From: Sphagnum compactum
Lineage: Eukaryota > Bryophyta > Sphagnopsida > Sphagnales
Direction of reading: 5' to 3'
Length of the DNA stretch: 64,000 bases
NCBI GenBank assembly: GCA_965153455.1
Contig: OZ234497.1
Location: 11,098,001-11,162,000 of the forward strand
Positions 49,228-60,500 of this stretch are shown here, one piece after another (the stretch's first letter is position 1; each line of letters starts with the position of its first letter). The notes under the pieces are model-generated. The model ran no database searches and was not told the DNA's origin. It was given only the letters and a program-made list of their open reading frames with translations. The translations under genes were made by a program, and so were the position numbers.

Positions 49228-49746
49228 GGTCAAATTTTCTCTTGAAAATTTTGCCAAACTTTTGGATGAGGGCATTACCAAAAAGAGAAATTTAAAAATC
49301 AAATTCTTTTGAAAAAAAAATTTGTTTTGGAAGTTTTCAGTTGCCAGAAGTGAGAGAAACTAAATATGAAAAATCATCAGATTCATATACTTGGTTTTTT
49401 GTTGTGTAGCCAAAAATATAGAAGGTTGATCATGAAATTTGTACTTTATTTATAGATTATAGCCAGATTTGGCTAAATCTTCTTAGGGATGATCAATCGT
49501 CACGTTTTCTACATGTTCCTATGGATGATTGATTGCAACTTTGGCTGCCCAAAAAAATGTCCTAAAATAAAATAAAAATCGCATGGTCATCACCTCACAC
49601 GACCCCCCTTCTTCCAAGTTCCGATAATTCCCTCAACATCCCTAGGCCTTTTCTAGATGTATTAAATTGTGCTGAATTTTTAATACCCCCCCCCAAAAAA
49701 AAACACCCCCTCTTCAAAGCATAAACATGTCTTAAAAGCTCGTTGT

Positions 49747-49788
49747 CCTAAACCCTAAATCCTAAACCTAAACCCTAAACCCTAAAAC
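49747..49788 (+). repeat. Interstitial telomere-like repeat, CCCTAAA orientation
   Basis: About six CCCTAAA units, two of them degenerate (ATCCTAAA, ACCTAAA). Opposite orientation to the run at 49,076-49,096. Confidence 0.9.
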
Positions 49789-49799
49789 TGTCAAGAGAA

Positions 49800-50890
49800 A
49801 TTTCACTAGTGTGTTTTTGGAGGGCACCTGCCACCTTATTAATGAAATGAATATATAATATGCCTCCAAGAAAACAGTCCCCAATGGATGAAAAATACCT
49901 CTATCAATGGAGCAATGGAGGGCATTTCGTCGTGTAGGGTACCATCGTAGTACTACCTTTACCATTTCGGCAACAAATCGTGTCGAATAATAATGATTTA
50001 AATTTGAAACCTTAATTTTGGCACCTGATTTTTTTAATTCTGATTTTTTTTTAGCAGGTAACAATTAATTACAAAGTAATAAACAAGACATTGTCAATGT
50101 TATGGAATAATTTAGCGTGTCAAAATTTATTTCTGTTTTCAAGTCATATTATCGTGGAAGGTCTGTAATTTTCAAATCCTACCAATTGAACTTTTACAAA
50201 TAATGAATTAATTAAAAAACTTTTATTAAAAATTTGACCCAAATAATGAATATAGCTTTTCAAAAGTTTGACAAAATAAAAAAATAATTTAATTTATGCC
50301 CAAATGGTAAAGGTACTACTACCGTAATACAAAGTTCAAATTGGTGTACAACTTTGGTGACAATTTTAGTGAATTTTGGAGCATTATTATTTTGGGGAAA
50401 ATTTGGATGAATTTTGGTGAACACTATTATGGTGAACTATGAAGATTGGTGATTTTGGTTGTATTATTATGATGACAATTTTGGTGAAGTTTGATGATTT
50501 TTTTTGGTTTAAAACTTTTCAATATATTTTATTCTTCAAATGGTTCATTCTTGAAAAACATGGAAGTTTGAAGTTGCACAATATTTTGGAAAACAATGCA
50601 AATGAAATTTTTTTTTTTATCAATGTGTTCAAGATTTTTATAATTTTATATTTGGGATGATATTTTATGCAAAATTTAGTAACAAAGATCATCGATTTTT
50701 GTAATGCCTTTCATGATTTTTGATTTTGCAAATGATAGTTTTAAGATAAATATTCACTACTAAACAACATATACATGGATCAACAAGATTAAAAGTAAAC
50801 GTCAAAAGATGGATAAAATCGTATTGGACAAACTTGTATGCATTATATTACAATAACTAATAATTTGGGAGGGGGCGAGGGTTTTTCATT
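49800..50890. other. AT-rich intergenic sequence with GGTGAATTTT-type low complexity
   Basis: No gene seen. 50,340-50,505 repeatedly uses ATTTTGGTGAA / TTGGTGA words in a degenerate manner, which produces Phe/Asp-rich spurious frames. Nothing else was recognised. Confidence 0.5.
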
Positions 50891-50894
50891 TTTC

Positions 50895-51945
50895 CTTTGT
50901 TCTCAACATGTTCCCTTCAATTTCTCATGGGTTCTCAATATGTTCCCTATGTTCTGAACGTGTTCCTCAAGGGTGTTCCCAATACCACCTCCCTTTAATC
51001 CCATATGTTTTGCCCAAAGTCCTTCCCTTCTCACCTATATAGGTGGGCCAAAGGGGGAGGCACTCCATCTTTCCATAGTTCTATTTTGGGGAGCCTCCAT
51101 AGTTTCAACTTCATTTTTGCAATGGGCCAATCAAATTGGCTCATGCCAAAAGAAAAAAAAGTTGGACTTGTGAGGCACCCCCAACTAATTAATATGACAC
51201 AGAATAAGTACCCCATTCCCCATTTCATGTCCCTGTCATTAGCCCAGGCCAAAATTGGTAACGAACAATTTTTGAAAATAAAAGTTTCATGCAGCCAATG
51301 AGGAGGCTCAGCATGCACTCATGAGGGGTCCTGTTTTTTTCTTTGGGTAGGGGGGGGTGGGGGGGGGTGGAGGTTTTTTTCCCCCCCTTTTCCCAATCTG
51401 TTTGCCAAGTTGTTCCCCAAGATGTTCCCAATAGCACCTTAGTTTTTATCTAATATGGTTTGCCCAAAGTTCAACTCTCATGTATATAAACTGAAAAGGT
51501 GGGTCACAGGGGAACACAATTTGTTTTTTTTTTGGGCAACTGGGGTCCAAATAGGCACTTCTATTGGTGGTGGGCCAGTCAATACTGCTCCTTGCAAAAA
51601 ACAATAGGGGGCGGGTAGCACACCCGTGCACTAATTAATACGAATCACACTATTCCTTGTTCTCATCATGTTTCCATGGGGTTCCCAAGTTGTTCCTCAA
51701 GACGTTCCCAATAGCGCCTCGAATTTATGCCATATGGGTTTGCCAAAAGTTCAACTAACATGTATATACACTGAAAAGGTGAAATTGAAGGGAGCACATT
51801 TGTTTCTATTTTGCAACTGGGGTCCAAAGAGGTGTTCCTATTGGGGGCAAGCCCAATGTTCCAAAAGAATGGCCAATCAATATGGCTCCTTTAAAATTAT
51901 AAAAAAAGGTTGTGAGCACACCCATGACCTAATTAATGCACTGGC
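50895..51945 (+). repeat. Three diverged tandem copies of a ~300-base unit
   Basis: Copies at about 50,900-51,215, 51,385-51,655 and 51,656-51,945 share in order: TTCTCA.CATGTT, a TTGTTCC(T/C)CAAG.(T/C)GTTCCCAATA block, CATATG(G)(G)TTTGCC(C)AAAGTTC, TATATA..(T)GAAAAGGTG, a GGGCCA.TCAAT block, GCAC(A)CCC and CTAATTAATA. Copies 2 and 3 are closer to each other. A G/T-rich and poly-C tract (51,345-51,390) separates copies 1 and 2. No coding content. Confidence 0.75.
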
Positions 51946-52076
51946 ATTAGAGGTAAATATGAGAGGTGAATGGAGTGACTACAGTAATGTCAGTCATATC
52001 ATTCAATCATGTTTGTTCATTTGTAAACATGAATTTGACATTGCACCCAAAATGAAGCCCATGGTTAATCCACTAA

Positions 52077-52443
52077 GAGTATCTCCACGGGTGCTCCGTA
52101 TGTGACTCTGGACAGTATAATTTATTGTGAAAAAGTCAAAATGCGCCGGTTTAGCTCAAGAATTTGGTTTTTTTCTGCACCAAACTCGCGCAGCTTGCAG
52201 TGGCTGGTAAAAGGCATAACACAGCTGTGCACCTCCAAAAAGGAATGTAATGAATTGGACCTGACTGCGGGTCGGTATTTCTGATTGGTCGATCATACTG
52301 ATTGGTCCAGGTGGTTTGCCATTAGTAGTTCCCACGTATATGCAGTTCCAGTTTTATTGGTGGGGTTGTCAAGAAAAACAGCTAAACTTAGACATTTAAT
52401 TTTATTATCCAGAGTGACATACTGAGCACCGGTGGAGATGCTC
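52077..52443. mobile_element. Tourist-like MITE (PIF/Harbinger type), 367 bases
   Basis: Left end GAGTATCTCCACGGGTGCTC and right end, reverse complemented, GAGCATCTCCACCGGTGCTC. The terminal inverted repeat continues inward through (C/A)GTATGT(G/C)ACTCTGGA for about 40 bases. Both ends are flanked by TAA (52,074-52,076 and 52,444-52,446), the 3-bp target duplication typical of PIF/Harbinger elements. The GAGCATCTCCA terminus is widespread in plant MITEs. No transposase inside. Confidence 0.88.
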
Positions 52444-52593
52444 TAACTGCATTACAACAGTTAGAGGGGTTTCAGTGGCATCAGGCCAAGGAAGGAGAGT
52501 TGTTTAAATTATTAGGCACTCTTTTTGGTTTACATATGGACATTCTTGATGTTCAATTTTTTTGTTTAACAAAGTTTTTTAAAAACACATTTT

Positions 52594-52800
52594 AAAGAAC
52601 AACATCACACAGTTCTTCATGTGATTGCACAATTAATCACAAAGAACAATATCACACAGTTCCTCATGTGATTGCACAATTAATCACAAAGAACAACATC
52701 ACACAGTTCCCTATGTGATTTCACAATTAATCACAAAGAACAACATCACACAGTTCCTTATGTGATTTCACAATTAATCACAAAGAACAATATCACATGA
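52594..52800 (+). repeat. 47-base satellite, direct array (four units plus a partial)
   Basis: Units begin at 52,594, 52,641, 52,688, 52,735 and 52,782, exactly 47 bases apart, each with AAAGAACAACATCACACAGT, CATGTGATT and CACAATTAATCAC. The fifth unit is cut after the TATCACAT part. Confidence 0.95.
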
Positions 52801-52950
52801 TGCACATGACATAAATCAATGCACCATAACCAAATTATGGAATCCTACCACTCAACTTACCCCTTTAAACAATTATTTAAGTAATTATGTAATCAAATTA
52901 CACATCAAAAAATATTTTATAATATATTTTCAATTTTTTAAATGATGTTG

Positions 52951-53110
52951 TTCTTTGTGATTAATTCTGGATTCACATGGAGAACCATGTGATGTTGTTC
53001 CTTGTGATTAATTGTGGAATCACATGGGGAACCATGTGATGTTGTTCCTTGTGATTAATTGTGGAATCACATGGGGGACCATGTGATATTGTTTCTTGTG
53101 ATTAATTGTG
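52951..53110 (-). repeat. 47-base satellite, inverted array (three units plus a partial)
   Basis: Units start at 52,951, 52,998, 53,045 and 53,092, again exactly 47 bases apart, and are the reverse complement of the units at 52.6-52.8 kb (TTCCTTGTGATTAATTGTGG, ACCATGTGATGTTG). The last unit decays into related T-rich copies up to about 53,170. Confidence 0.93.
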
Positions 53111-53169
53111 TTTCTTTTTGATTATTTGGGGAACCATGTGATTTTGTTTCTTTTTTATTATTTGGGGAA

Positions 53170-53885
53170 CCTTATGGTGGATAAGCTTTAGAAAGTTTCT
53201 TGACTCGTTTACTTTTGGTTAGTATTTAAGGGGGTGTTTGTGACCTTGGAAAACACCTTCACTTATACAAAGTTATAGTATGAATGCAAAATTTGTGAGA
53301 ATTGAAGTTTTGATTTTTAAAAGGATTTTGATTTTGAATAATTTTGGTGTTGTTTGTGTTTAGTTCATGGTAGGAGAATGATGAGACTTGCATAGCAAAT
53401 AGATGGATGAAAAAATAGTTTTGCAATCAAGAACATAAGTTTCATAGCTATGTAATAATCATACATAGTTTCGATTCTAAACCCATTCGTGGTGTACAGA
53501 AACATGCCCTTGAATAATGAGTGAAGAAAGAAGTGACAACAATCAAAAAAAGAAAAAAGAAACAAAACTACAACAATACCAAAGTTGATCCCCAATGCCC
53601 CCTAGGCCTCCTACTTATACTACTACTATTATTAGCCTACTAAGTATATATAACTCACCCAAATAGGATCAAGTGGGTACACATTCTCATCATCATCCAA
53701 CTTGCACACACACACTAGTATGCTATGCTGCTACCCAAGAAGCCAAACCCAACAACAAACATTTGATTTGGGGTTCTGACACTTTGTCTTCTTACTTGAC
53801 CAAAAAGTTGCAAAATCATCTATCCTTTGATGATAGAGAAAATCCAAGAACACTTGTCACCACAGACTTTCAAGCTTCAATAAAA
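53170..53885. other. Intergenic sequence, nothing recognised
   Basis: No coding similarity or repeat family was recognised between the satellite block and the leader of the REC/CLU-like gene copy. Confidence 0.5.
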
Positions 53886-54082
53886 ACCTCCTCCTTCTCC
53901 TCCTCCTCCTCCTCCTCCTCCTCCTCTTCTCCAATTGGTGATTTTATCACCCCACATCATTAGCACTCCCATTGGTTCCCTTTTCCTTGAGTGCAAACCA
54001 CAAGAATGAAATAAGGAAATTCATTAATTAAGAGAGAGAGAGAGAGAGACACACACACACACACACACATCTCTCTCTCTCC
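53886..54082 (+). repeat. (TCC)n, (GA)n and (CA)n microsatellites before the REC/CLU-like gene
   Basis: A TCC run (about 53,888-53,933), a GA run (54,031-54,048) passing directly into CA (54,049-54,070), and a TC run (54,071-54,081). Probably in the former promoter or leader of the downstream gene copy. Confidence 0.85.
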
Positions 54083-54248
54083 TGCACAGACGATTTGTGG
54101 CTGGAATGTGCCATAACAAAGAGACTGCTCAAACAAAGGTTGGATTTGGTTGGGTGTTTTGTTGGATCTGTTCAGTTCTACCAGCTGTAATCGACATCAT
54201 CATCAATAATGTGCTGCCTCCTCCTGGAAAGCAAGTCACTCTCATGGT

Positions 54249-54455
54249 CTCAGATCTTCTCTGTCTCTTTAACAGTTTGAGAATTGAAGAATTGAAGAAG
54301 AAGAAGAAAGAAGTATTGAAGAGCAAATTCTTGGATTGAAGACATGTGATTGTTTTCTCTCAGAGATCTTCTCTGTGTCTAACAGTTTGAGGATTGAAGA
54401 ATTGAAGAAATTGAAGAAGAAGATGAAGAAGAGTTGTTGGATTGAAGAATTGTTG
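54249..54455 (+). repeat. Tandem duplication of ~108 bases in the first intron of the REC/CLU-like copy
   Basis: 54,249-54,345 and 54,358-54,455 both contain CAGA(G)ATCTTCTCTGT, CTAACAGTTTGAG, ATTGAAGAATTGAAGAA and TTGGATTGAAGA. The unit is GA/TTGAAGA-rich and noncoding. Confidence 0.8.
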
Positions 54456-57422
54456 TGATTCTTTTTTGGGGCTTGGGACTCCTCAGCAAACAAGTGTGAA
54501 GAACTGGATGTGTGTATGTGTGTGCATGCAGGGGATCACAACAGACAAGGTGCTTGATGTCAGGAGGCTACTTGCAGTCAATGTGGAGACTTGCCACCTG
54601 ACAAACATCTCCTTCCACCATGAGGCAAGCAAAACGCACACACTCCGCACATGCACAATTGTTCATCAGCTTGCTCCTTGGATCTTGTTTCTCCTCCTCC
54701 TTGGACTGGAATTGGGGTTTATGCTGGGTTTGGAGATCTTCTTCTGCACAAGAATGTGCAAAAATCTTGCAGAGAAGAAAGAAGCATGTGTAAATTTTTT
54801 TGAAATTTTATTTATTTATTTTTGTGACAGTTGGGTGTGGGATGATGATCATGATGATGGCTAATGCAGGTGTGGGGAAGCAAGCTCCTTGACTCACTAG
54901 AGGTTTGTGCATTGAAGCCATGTGTTCTGACTGTCATTGAAGGTAATAAAAGAAAGAAAAGTGCATGGTTGCAGCAGCTCCCACCCCAGTTTTTCATGGT
55001 TGAATGGAGAAGCTCATTCATTCATGGGGGGTGAGAATCTGAATGCAATTTTTGTTTATTTGTTTTTCTGTTTTGTTGTTTGTTTTCCAGAGGATTACAC
55101 TAAGAGCTTGCAATTGCACATGTCAGGCGACTTCTCGACATTATTGCCTGCACCACCTCCTTTGGGCAGTCTGAGAAACAACAACAAAAAGTGGAAACCT
55201 CATCATCATCATCATCAGTTGGCACCAAGATTCCTTCTGCAGGAATCACCACCGAGCCTCAAGGGGAAAACCAGCTGGAGGCAAGCAGCAAACTTTCAGC
55301 TAGCAATGAGGAAGAGGAGTTCATCATCTCCAACAACAACAGCAGCAGCAGCAGCAGAAAAGGGATATTGAACAGCAAGAATGAAGCAATTGCAGCAATG
55401 GCTGCTGCCAAAGAAGCCACAGAGAAAGGAGACATCACAGGGATGTGCTCACCATCTTCCAAGCTTGGCCAATTTTACGAGTTTCTGTCCTTCTCACATC
55501 TTATTCCACCTCTTCAATGTGAGCTCCAGACAAACCCACACACCCACCCACCCCCACACACAAACACATACACAAGAGCTTGAGCCTGAGCTCTGTGTAT
55601 ATCTGTGGGATTCTCTCTCTCCCTTCAATTGTTCTGTGCATTGTGTGGTTTTGGTCTGCAGTTGTGCGGTGGTCATTGAAGCAATCCGTTGTGGTGGTTG
55701 ATCACAACAAGCAGCAAGAGTGCGACTTCTTTGTCCTTGATGTAAGATTTCTTGCATTTGTTATTAGCTGTTAATTTTGCATAGCTTCTCGGCTGCCTGC
55801 CTGCTGCTCAAGTTTGTGGATTTTTCACAGTTTTGAAGAAGATTATTACGGATAGATCTGCTGTTGTGGGTCCCACATTATTGCTGCACAGGTGAGGCTG
55901 TGCAATGGGAAGCTGGTGACAGTAACAGCTGGTGAGAAGGGCTTCTACAGTTGCAGCAGCAAGCAGCTCATCCACTGCCACTCGCTTGTACTCCTGCTCA
56001 AACGTCTCAGCAAAGCCTTTGCAAATGTTAGTTCCACTTGGCTTGCTTTGCTTGCTACCCCAATTGGGTGCTTGAATTCTTTGCACATTAAGCTTTCAGA
56101 CAGCAGAGGGAGTGTACTTATGCAACTGTTTGTTTGTTGGATTGATTGCTTGCTGTGCAGGCTTACAGTAATGTGATGAAGGCCATTACTGAGAGGAACA
56201 AGGTAGTAGAACAACCCTGCTCCTTCTGTAACACTCTTCCTCCTCCTCCTCCTCGTTCCGTGAAGCTCCTGGCTTCTTCTTGTTCTTGCTGATGTTGCTG
56301 ATGCAACAATTCTTGAGAACTTGGGGGTTTTTGTACTTAGAAGAGAAAAAGCTGAGCATGTGGTTTTTTGTAACAGTTTGGTAACTTGCCATTTGGTTTT
56401 CCCTCCAACAATTGGGTAGTCCCACCATCTGCAGCTGATGCACCTGCTGTTTTCCCCACCCTTACCAGTTGAGGATGAGGCTTGGGGTGGAGATGGAGGA
56501 GGAGGAGCAGGAGGAGAAAGAGGGCAAGACAAGAGCTGGGACAAGAAAAGAAATGGATTGAACAACTACTGTCGTCTTTGGTTACACAATTTCTCCATCC
56601 TTGTAGCCATGCCTTGCAAAACACCAGAGCAGTGACAGATCCGTGACCACAAAGCTTTCCTCCATCACAACATGTTTGTGGACATTGCCGTTACCCAGGT
56701 CCAAATCTCTCTTTCTTTCTTCTTCCATCACTTGCATCACCTTTCTTTATTTTTCAGATCCAGACAAATTATAGACTGTCCATTAGAGAGATCTTCAAGG
56801 GTGGGTGGGCGGGCTTGGCTTGAAAGTGTACTAGTAGTAAACTCATGGTCTTTTTTTTGTCTGTCGGAGCTTGATGAATTTGCAGGCAGCCGCAATCATA
56901 CAAGGAGTTGACCAAAAATTCAAGCAAGGAAAATCAATTTTTGTTGTTGCACATGGAAAAAATCAAGAGCACCTCGTGGTGGAGGAGGAGGAGAGAGGTA
57001 ACATGAAGTTCTCAGTTTGGAGAGACATTGCAGATGCTAGCAAGAAGACTGATGTCAAGATTCATGCAAGCCATCAAGAAGCACTCAAGCTCTGCAATGA
57101 TGACCGCCATGCACTTGCCAAGAAGAATTTGTTGAAGGAACATGGCTGATGAGAACACATGTATTCATGTAAAAACACAAATTTCTCCATCCGAAGAGTG
57201 TTGTGCAGGAGGAGGAGGTGGATTGGCACCACTACTACTAGTGTGAAGCAAAGTGCAGAGACTGCATAGACCAAGAAAAAACAGCTCAAACCCAAAATGT
57301 TTACTGTCTTGTACAGGCCCCCTTGTTAAACCCTAGACCCTAACAACAAATGTCTCCCCCATTGTTGGGAAAAACTAGAAGCAAACTGAGAGGAGAGAAG
57401 TGGGGGGTGGAAAGTATGAGAC

Positions 57423-57580
57423 CTATTCACATTCAGTGCATTGGCTCCACCGTCAATCTGCTCATTGATGGCCAGATCAGTTGGGAGCTCTTCTCCTTCC
57501 TCAGGTTTTGGACCTGCTGCCTCTACAAGAACAGTATACCCCTGGTGGCGCACAATTACTGTACCCAGAGTTGCTGTGTC
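57423..57580 (-). pseudogene. Inverted exon of the REC/CLU-like gene copy
   Basis: On the minus strand, between AG acceptor (CAAAG|GACAC) and GT donor (AATAG|GTCTC), the sequence reads DTATLGTVIVRHQGYTVLVE and ends QIDGGANALNVN. In REC/TSS proteins this segment follows NLLKGITADENT and precedes the IRWELGACW exon. Those neighbours lie at 57,160 and 57,870 on the plus strand, so only this exon is flipped in place. Its reading frame is open and its splice sites are intact. Breakpoints lie between 57,161-57,422 and 57,581-57,790. Confidence 0.9.
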
Positions 57581-60500
57581 CTTTGACAAGCAATGACCCA
57601 ATTCATTAGTCAGTAAATAAATCCACTGCCCACTGCAGAGAAGAGAGAAAGGAGCTTGCTTGACACACTCCTCAGCATAATTTCTGTGATAATTTATTAT
57701 GTTGGAGCAATTCAGCTCCAGCAAAAAGGAAGGAAATTTGATGCAGTAAACAAAAATGTTGGAGTGGAAGGGGAGAGAGAAATCTCCGAAGCACACAGCG
57801 GCAATTGATTACTACAGTTTTGAAGCAGAACTTGGCATCATTGGAGCAAGAAGAAAACAAGATCAATGCATTCCTGTGCATCCGGTGGGAGCTTGGTGCT
57901 TGCTGGGTCCAACACTTGCAGACTAGTCGTGCTGCTGCTGCAGCTGATCAGAAGGAAAAACCTGAGGCCCATGAACCCAAAGAATCAGCTGCTGCCAGGA
58001 AAGCCACAACAGACAACACCAAAAAAGCTGCTTCAGAAACTGAAACCCAAACTCTCCCGAGAGCAAGCCAGTAATACCTGCCCTGGCAAAAGCTGGTATA
58101 TTATATATGGATCTCATTCCTTCCTTACCACAATTTTCCAGTAGCAATTGGGTTGCAAAAACTTTTGTTTCCACAATCTTTGCTTATAAAATGTCAAAAA
58201 CTCAAATGTTCACAGCTGGTGATACGGAGGAGCAAAGAGTTGGTATTGAGCAAGGAAGTCATTGGGAAGAAGTACGCACTAATGAGGATCCTCATGAGGA
58301 GTCCCAAGAAACAGTGCAAAGTTGAAGGCACAACTTCCTCACAGTGCATTTGCTTGGCTCAAGGACTCTGGCACAGGCTTACATTGCAAGGTGAGAGAGA
58401 TCCAGGACTTCAACCAATTGCTAGACTTTTGTGATTGTTTGTTAGTCCTTTGTTCCTCTGTAATGTCACTCAAGCAGATCTAGTGCCATGACCACATGCA
58501 AAAAGAATGCTTCTTATTCATCATGTCAAAGAAATCTTTGTTGATTTGTGCTTCCTTACTGGCTGTGTTTGAACAGTCTGTTGAAGAGCTGATGGAAGGA
58601 GCTCAGAAATACTATGAAGATGTTGCCCTGCCCAAGCTGGTATGTAAGATACTGGTACCCTCTTTATAGTCTGGAGCAGCCCAGACTTGTCAGACATGGA
58701 TCTGTTTGCAAGTGACGTTTGTTAACAGGGTGGTGAGGCAGAGGAGGCAGCTGGAAATCAATTCTGAAAGTGATGACCCTCTGGCTGGCTTGATCATCGC
58801 AGCTGGAGGATTTTGGATCCTTGGAGCTGTCACCAGTTGATGGGCACACCTTGACCGATTTCATGCACACCCGAGGTCTCAGGATGCACTCTCTGGGCCG
58901 TGTGGTGAGTTTTGTTGTCTGGCTGTTCTTGAGTGAACTTCTGAATCCCTTAGTGATTATACAGGAATTTTTATTTCATATCTTGTTCCTTTTTTTTAAA
59001 ATTGTGGAAAACAAAAGAATGTTGATTTCTTTCAAAGCCCTTGTTACAGATCCTTGAAATTAAAACGTCAAATTGGATGCCCCAAAAAATAAGAATTACT
59101 TTGCGTTGCAGTTTCTTTCTGAGTTGACAAGGTGGGTCTGCTGCTTTCTTTGGCAGGCAGAGTTGGCTGTGAAATTACCCCATGTTCGCTCTCTTTGTTT
59201 CCATGAAATGGTGGCTCGTGCTTGTAAGCATGTTTTGCAAGCTGTGATTGCGGCTTCAAAGGTCAAGGCTGATCTAGCAGTCAACATTGCTGCCACTCTG
59301 AGCATGATGCTCGGAACTCCAGAAAAACAAGACCCAAACATGGAATCATCCTTGATCTGGAATTGGGTGGAGACTTTTCTACGCAAGCGTTTTGGCTGGA
59401 AGCTAACCGGCAACCTGCTCAGACATTCGCAAATATGCCATCCTCCGAGGCCTTTGCCACAAGGTTTAACATACATACACCCATGTGCCATTCGGCTTTG
59501 GAAGTTCACTACTGATTGGGTAAACCCATGTTGGAAGGGTATTTTGTCAGTCAGCCTCTTACCATGTAAGAATTAATAAATACTAAATTGTATCATCATT
59601 TTAAATTTGGATTATGAAAATGGATTATTTTGAAGAAAGAGTATTAATGGATTATGACATATTAATTAATTAATTATATGTTGACATGCTTGTCCATCTC
59701 AAATGTGTCAATCTGCATGACTGAAATTATTTTGCACTAATTTTCCACGCTGTAAGAAAATAGAGTTACATGGAGACTATCTCAAAGGGATAAAATTCAG
59801 AGTGAACTTTGCTAATCAATCCAGTATTGGGTGGCTTCATCATCTCCTTGCATGCAGCAAGCTGCATGTTCATCAGCAGATGGGAGAACACTGCTAGAAT
59901 CTTCGAAAACAGCTCTTGACAAGGGCAAGCTGGACGATGCAGTCAATTATGGAATTAAGGTGTGGTTCCTTTGCCCACAACATGGATTGCAACAAGGAAT
60001 AGAGTAACCAATGGGTGAAAGACAGAGCACGATTCTACAGCCCGATTACCTCACAGATGAAACCACCTTGAGTTGATTGCACAAGGAGGTCACTTACATT
60101 TCTATAAAAATGACATCAGTTCAGAACAAGTTAGTTGTGGCCCACAAATTTTCTTCAAACTCTACCAACAATTAATGGCTATCTATTAATTTTAATTGTG
60201 TCAACAAGGGTTGTTGTTTCTTGTTTGTCCAGGCCTTGGCACAGCTAGTGGCTGTTTGTAGACCTTATCATCGAATGACTGCAGGTGCTTATAGCCTACT
60301 AGCAGTTGTGCTTTACCACACGGGTGACTTCAATCAGGTGACCACAACAAGAACATTATAATTTATGGTTTACCTTGCATCAATTGTGACAATTATTCGT
60401 TTTGAATGAGTGATGTATATTTGACAGAGCCACGACGGTTCATGACACAATTTGTGGGGGATAAAGTTTGTGGCTTCATGACATTTCCAATATAAAAAAT

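Noticed and set aside
52143-52200. tRNA-like start (GCCGGTTTAGCTCAAG) followed by CACCA
   Set aside because: No D-stem, anticodon stem or T-loop pairing can be drawn, and the segment lies inside the Tourist-like MITE.
54442-54864. 140-codon plus-strand frame in the REC/CLU-like copy
   Set aside because: It joins the real exon 54,532-54,624 with intron sequence on both sides; only the exon part matches the family.
55494-55757. Minus-strand frame with CVCVCVWGWVGVWVC run
   Set aside because: Product of a CACA/CCCA simple repeat opposite the REC/CLU-like intron.
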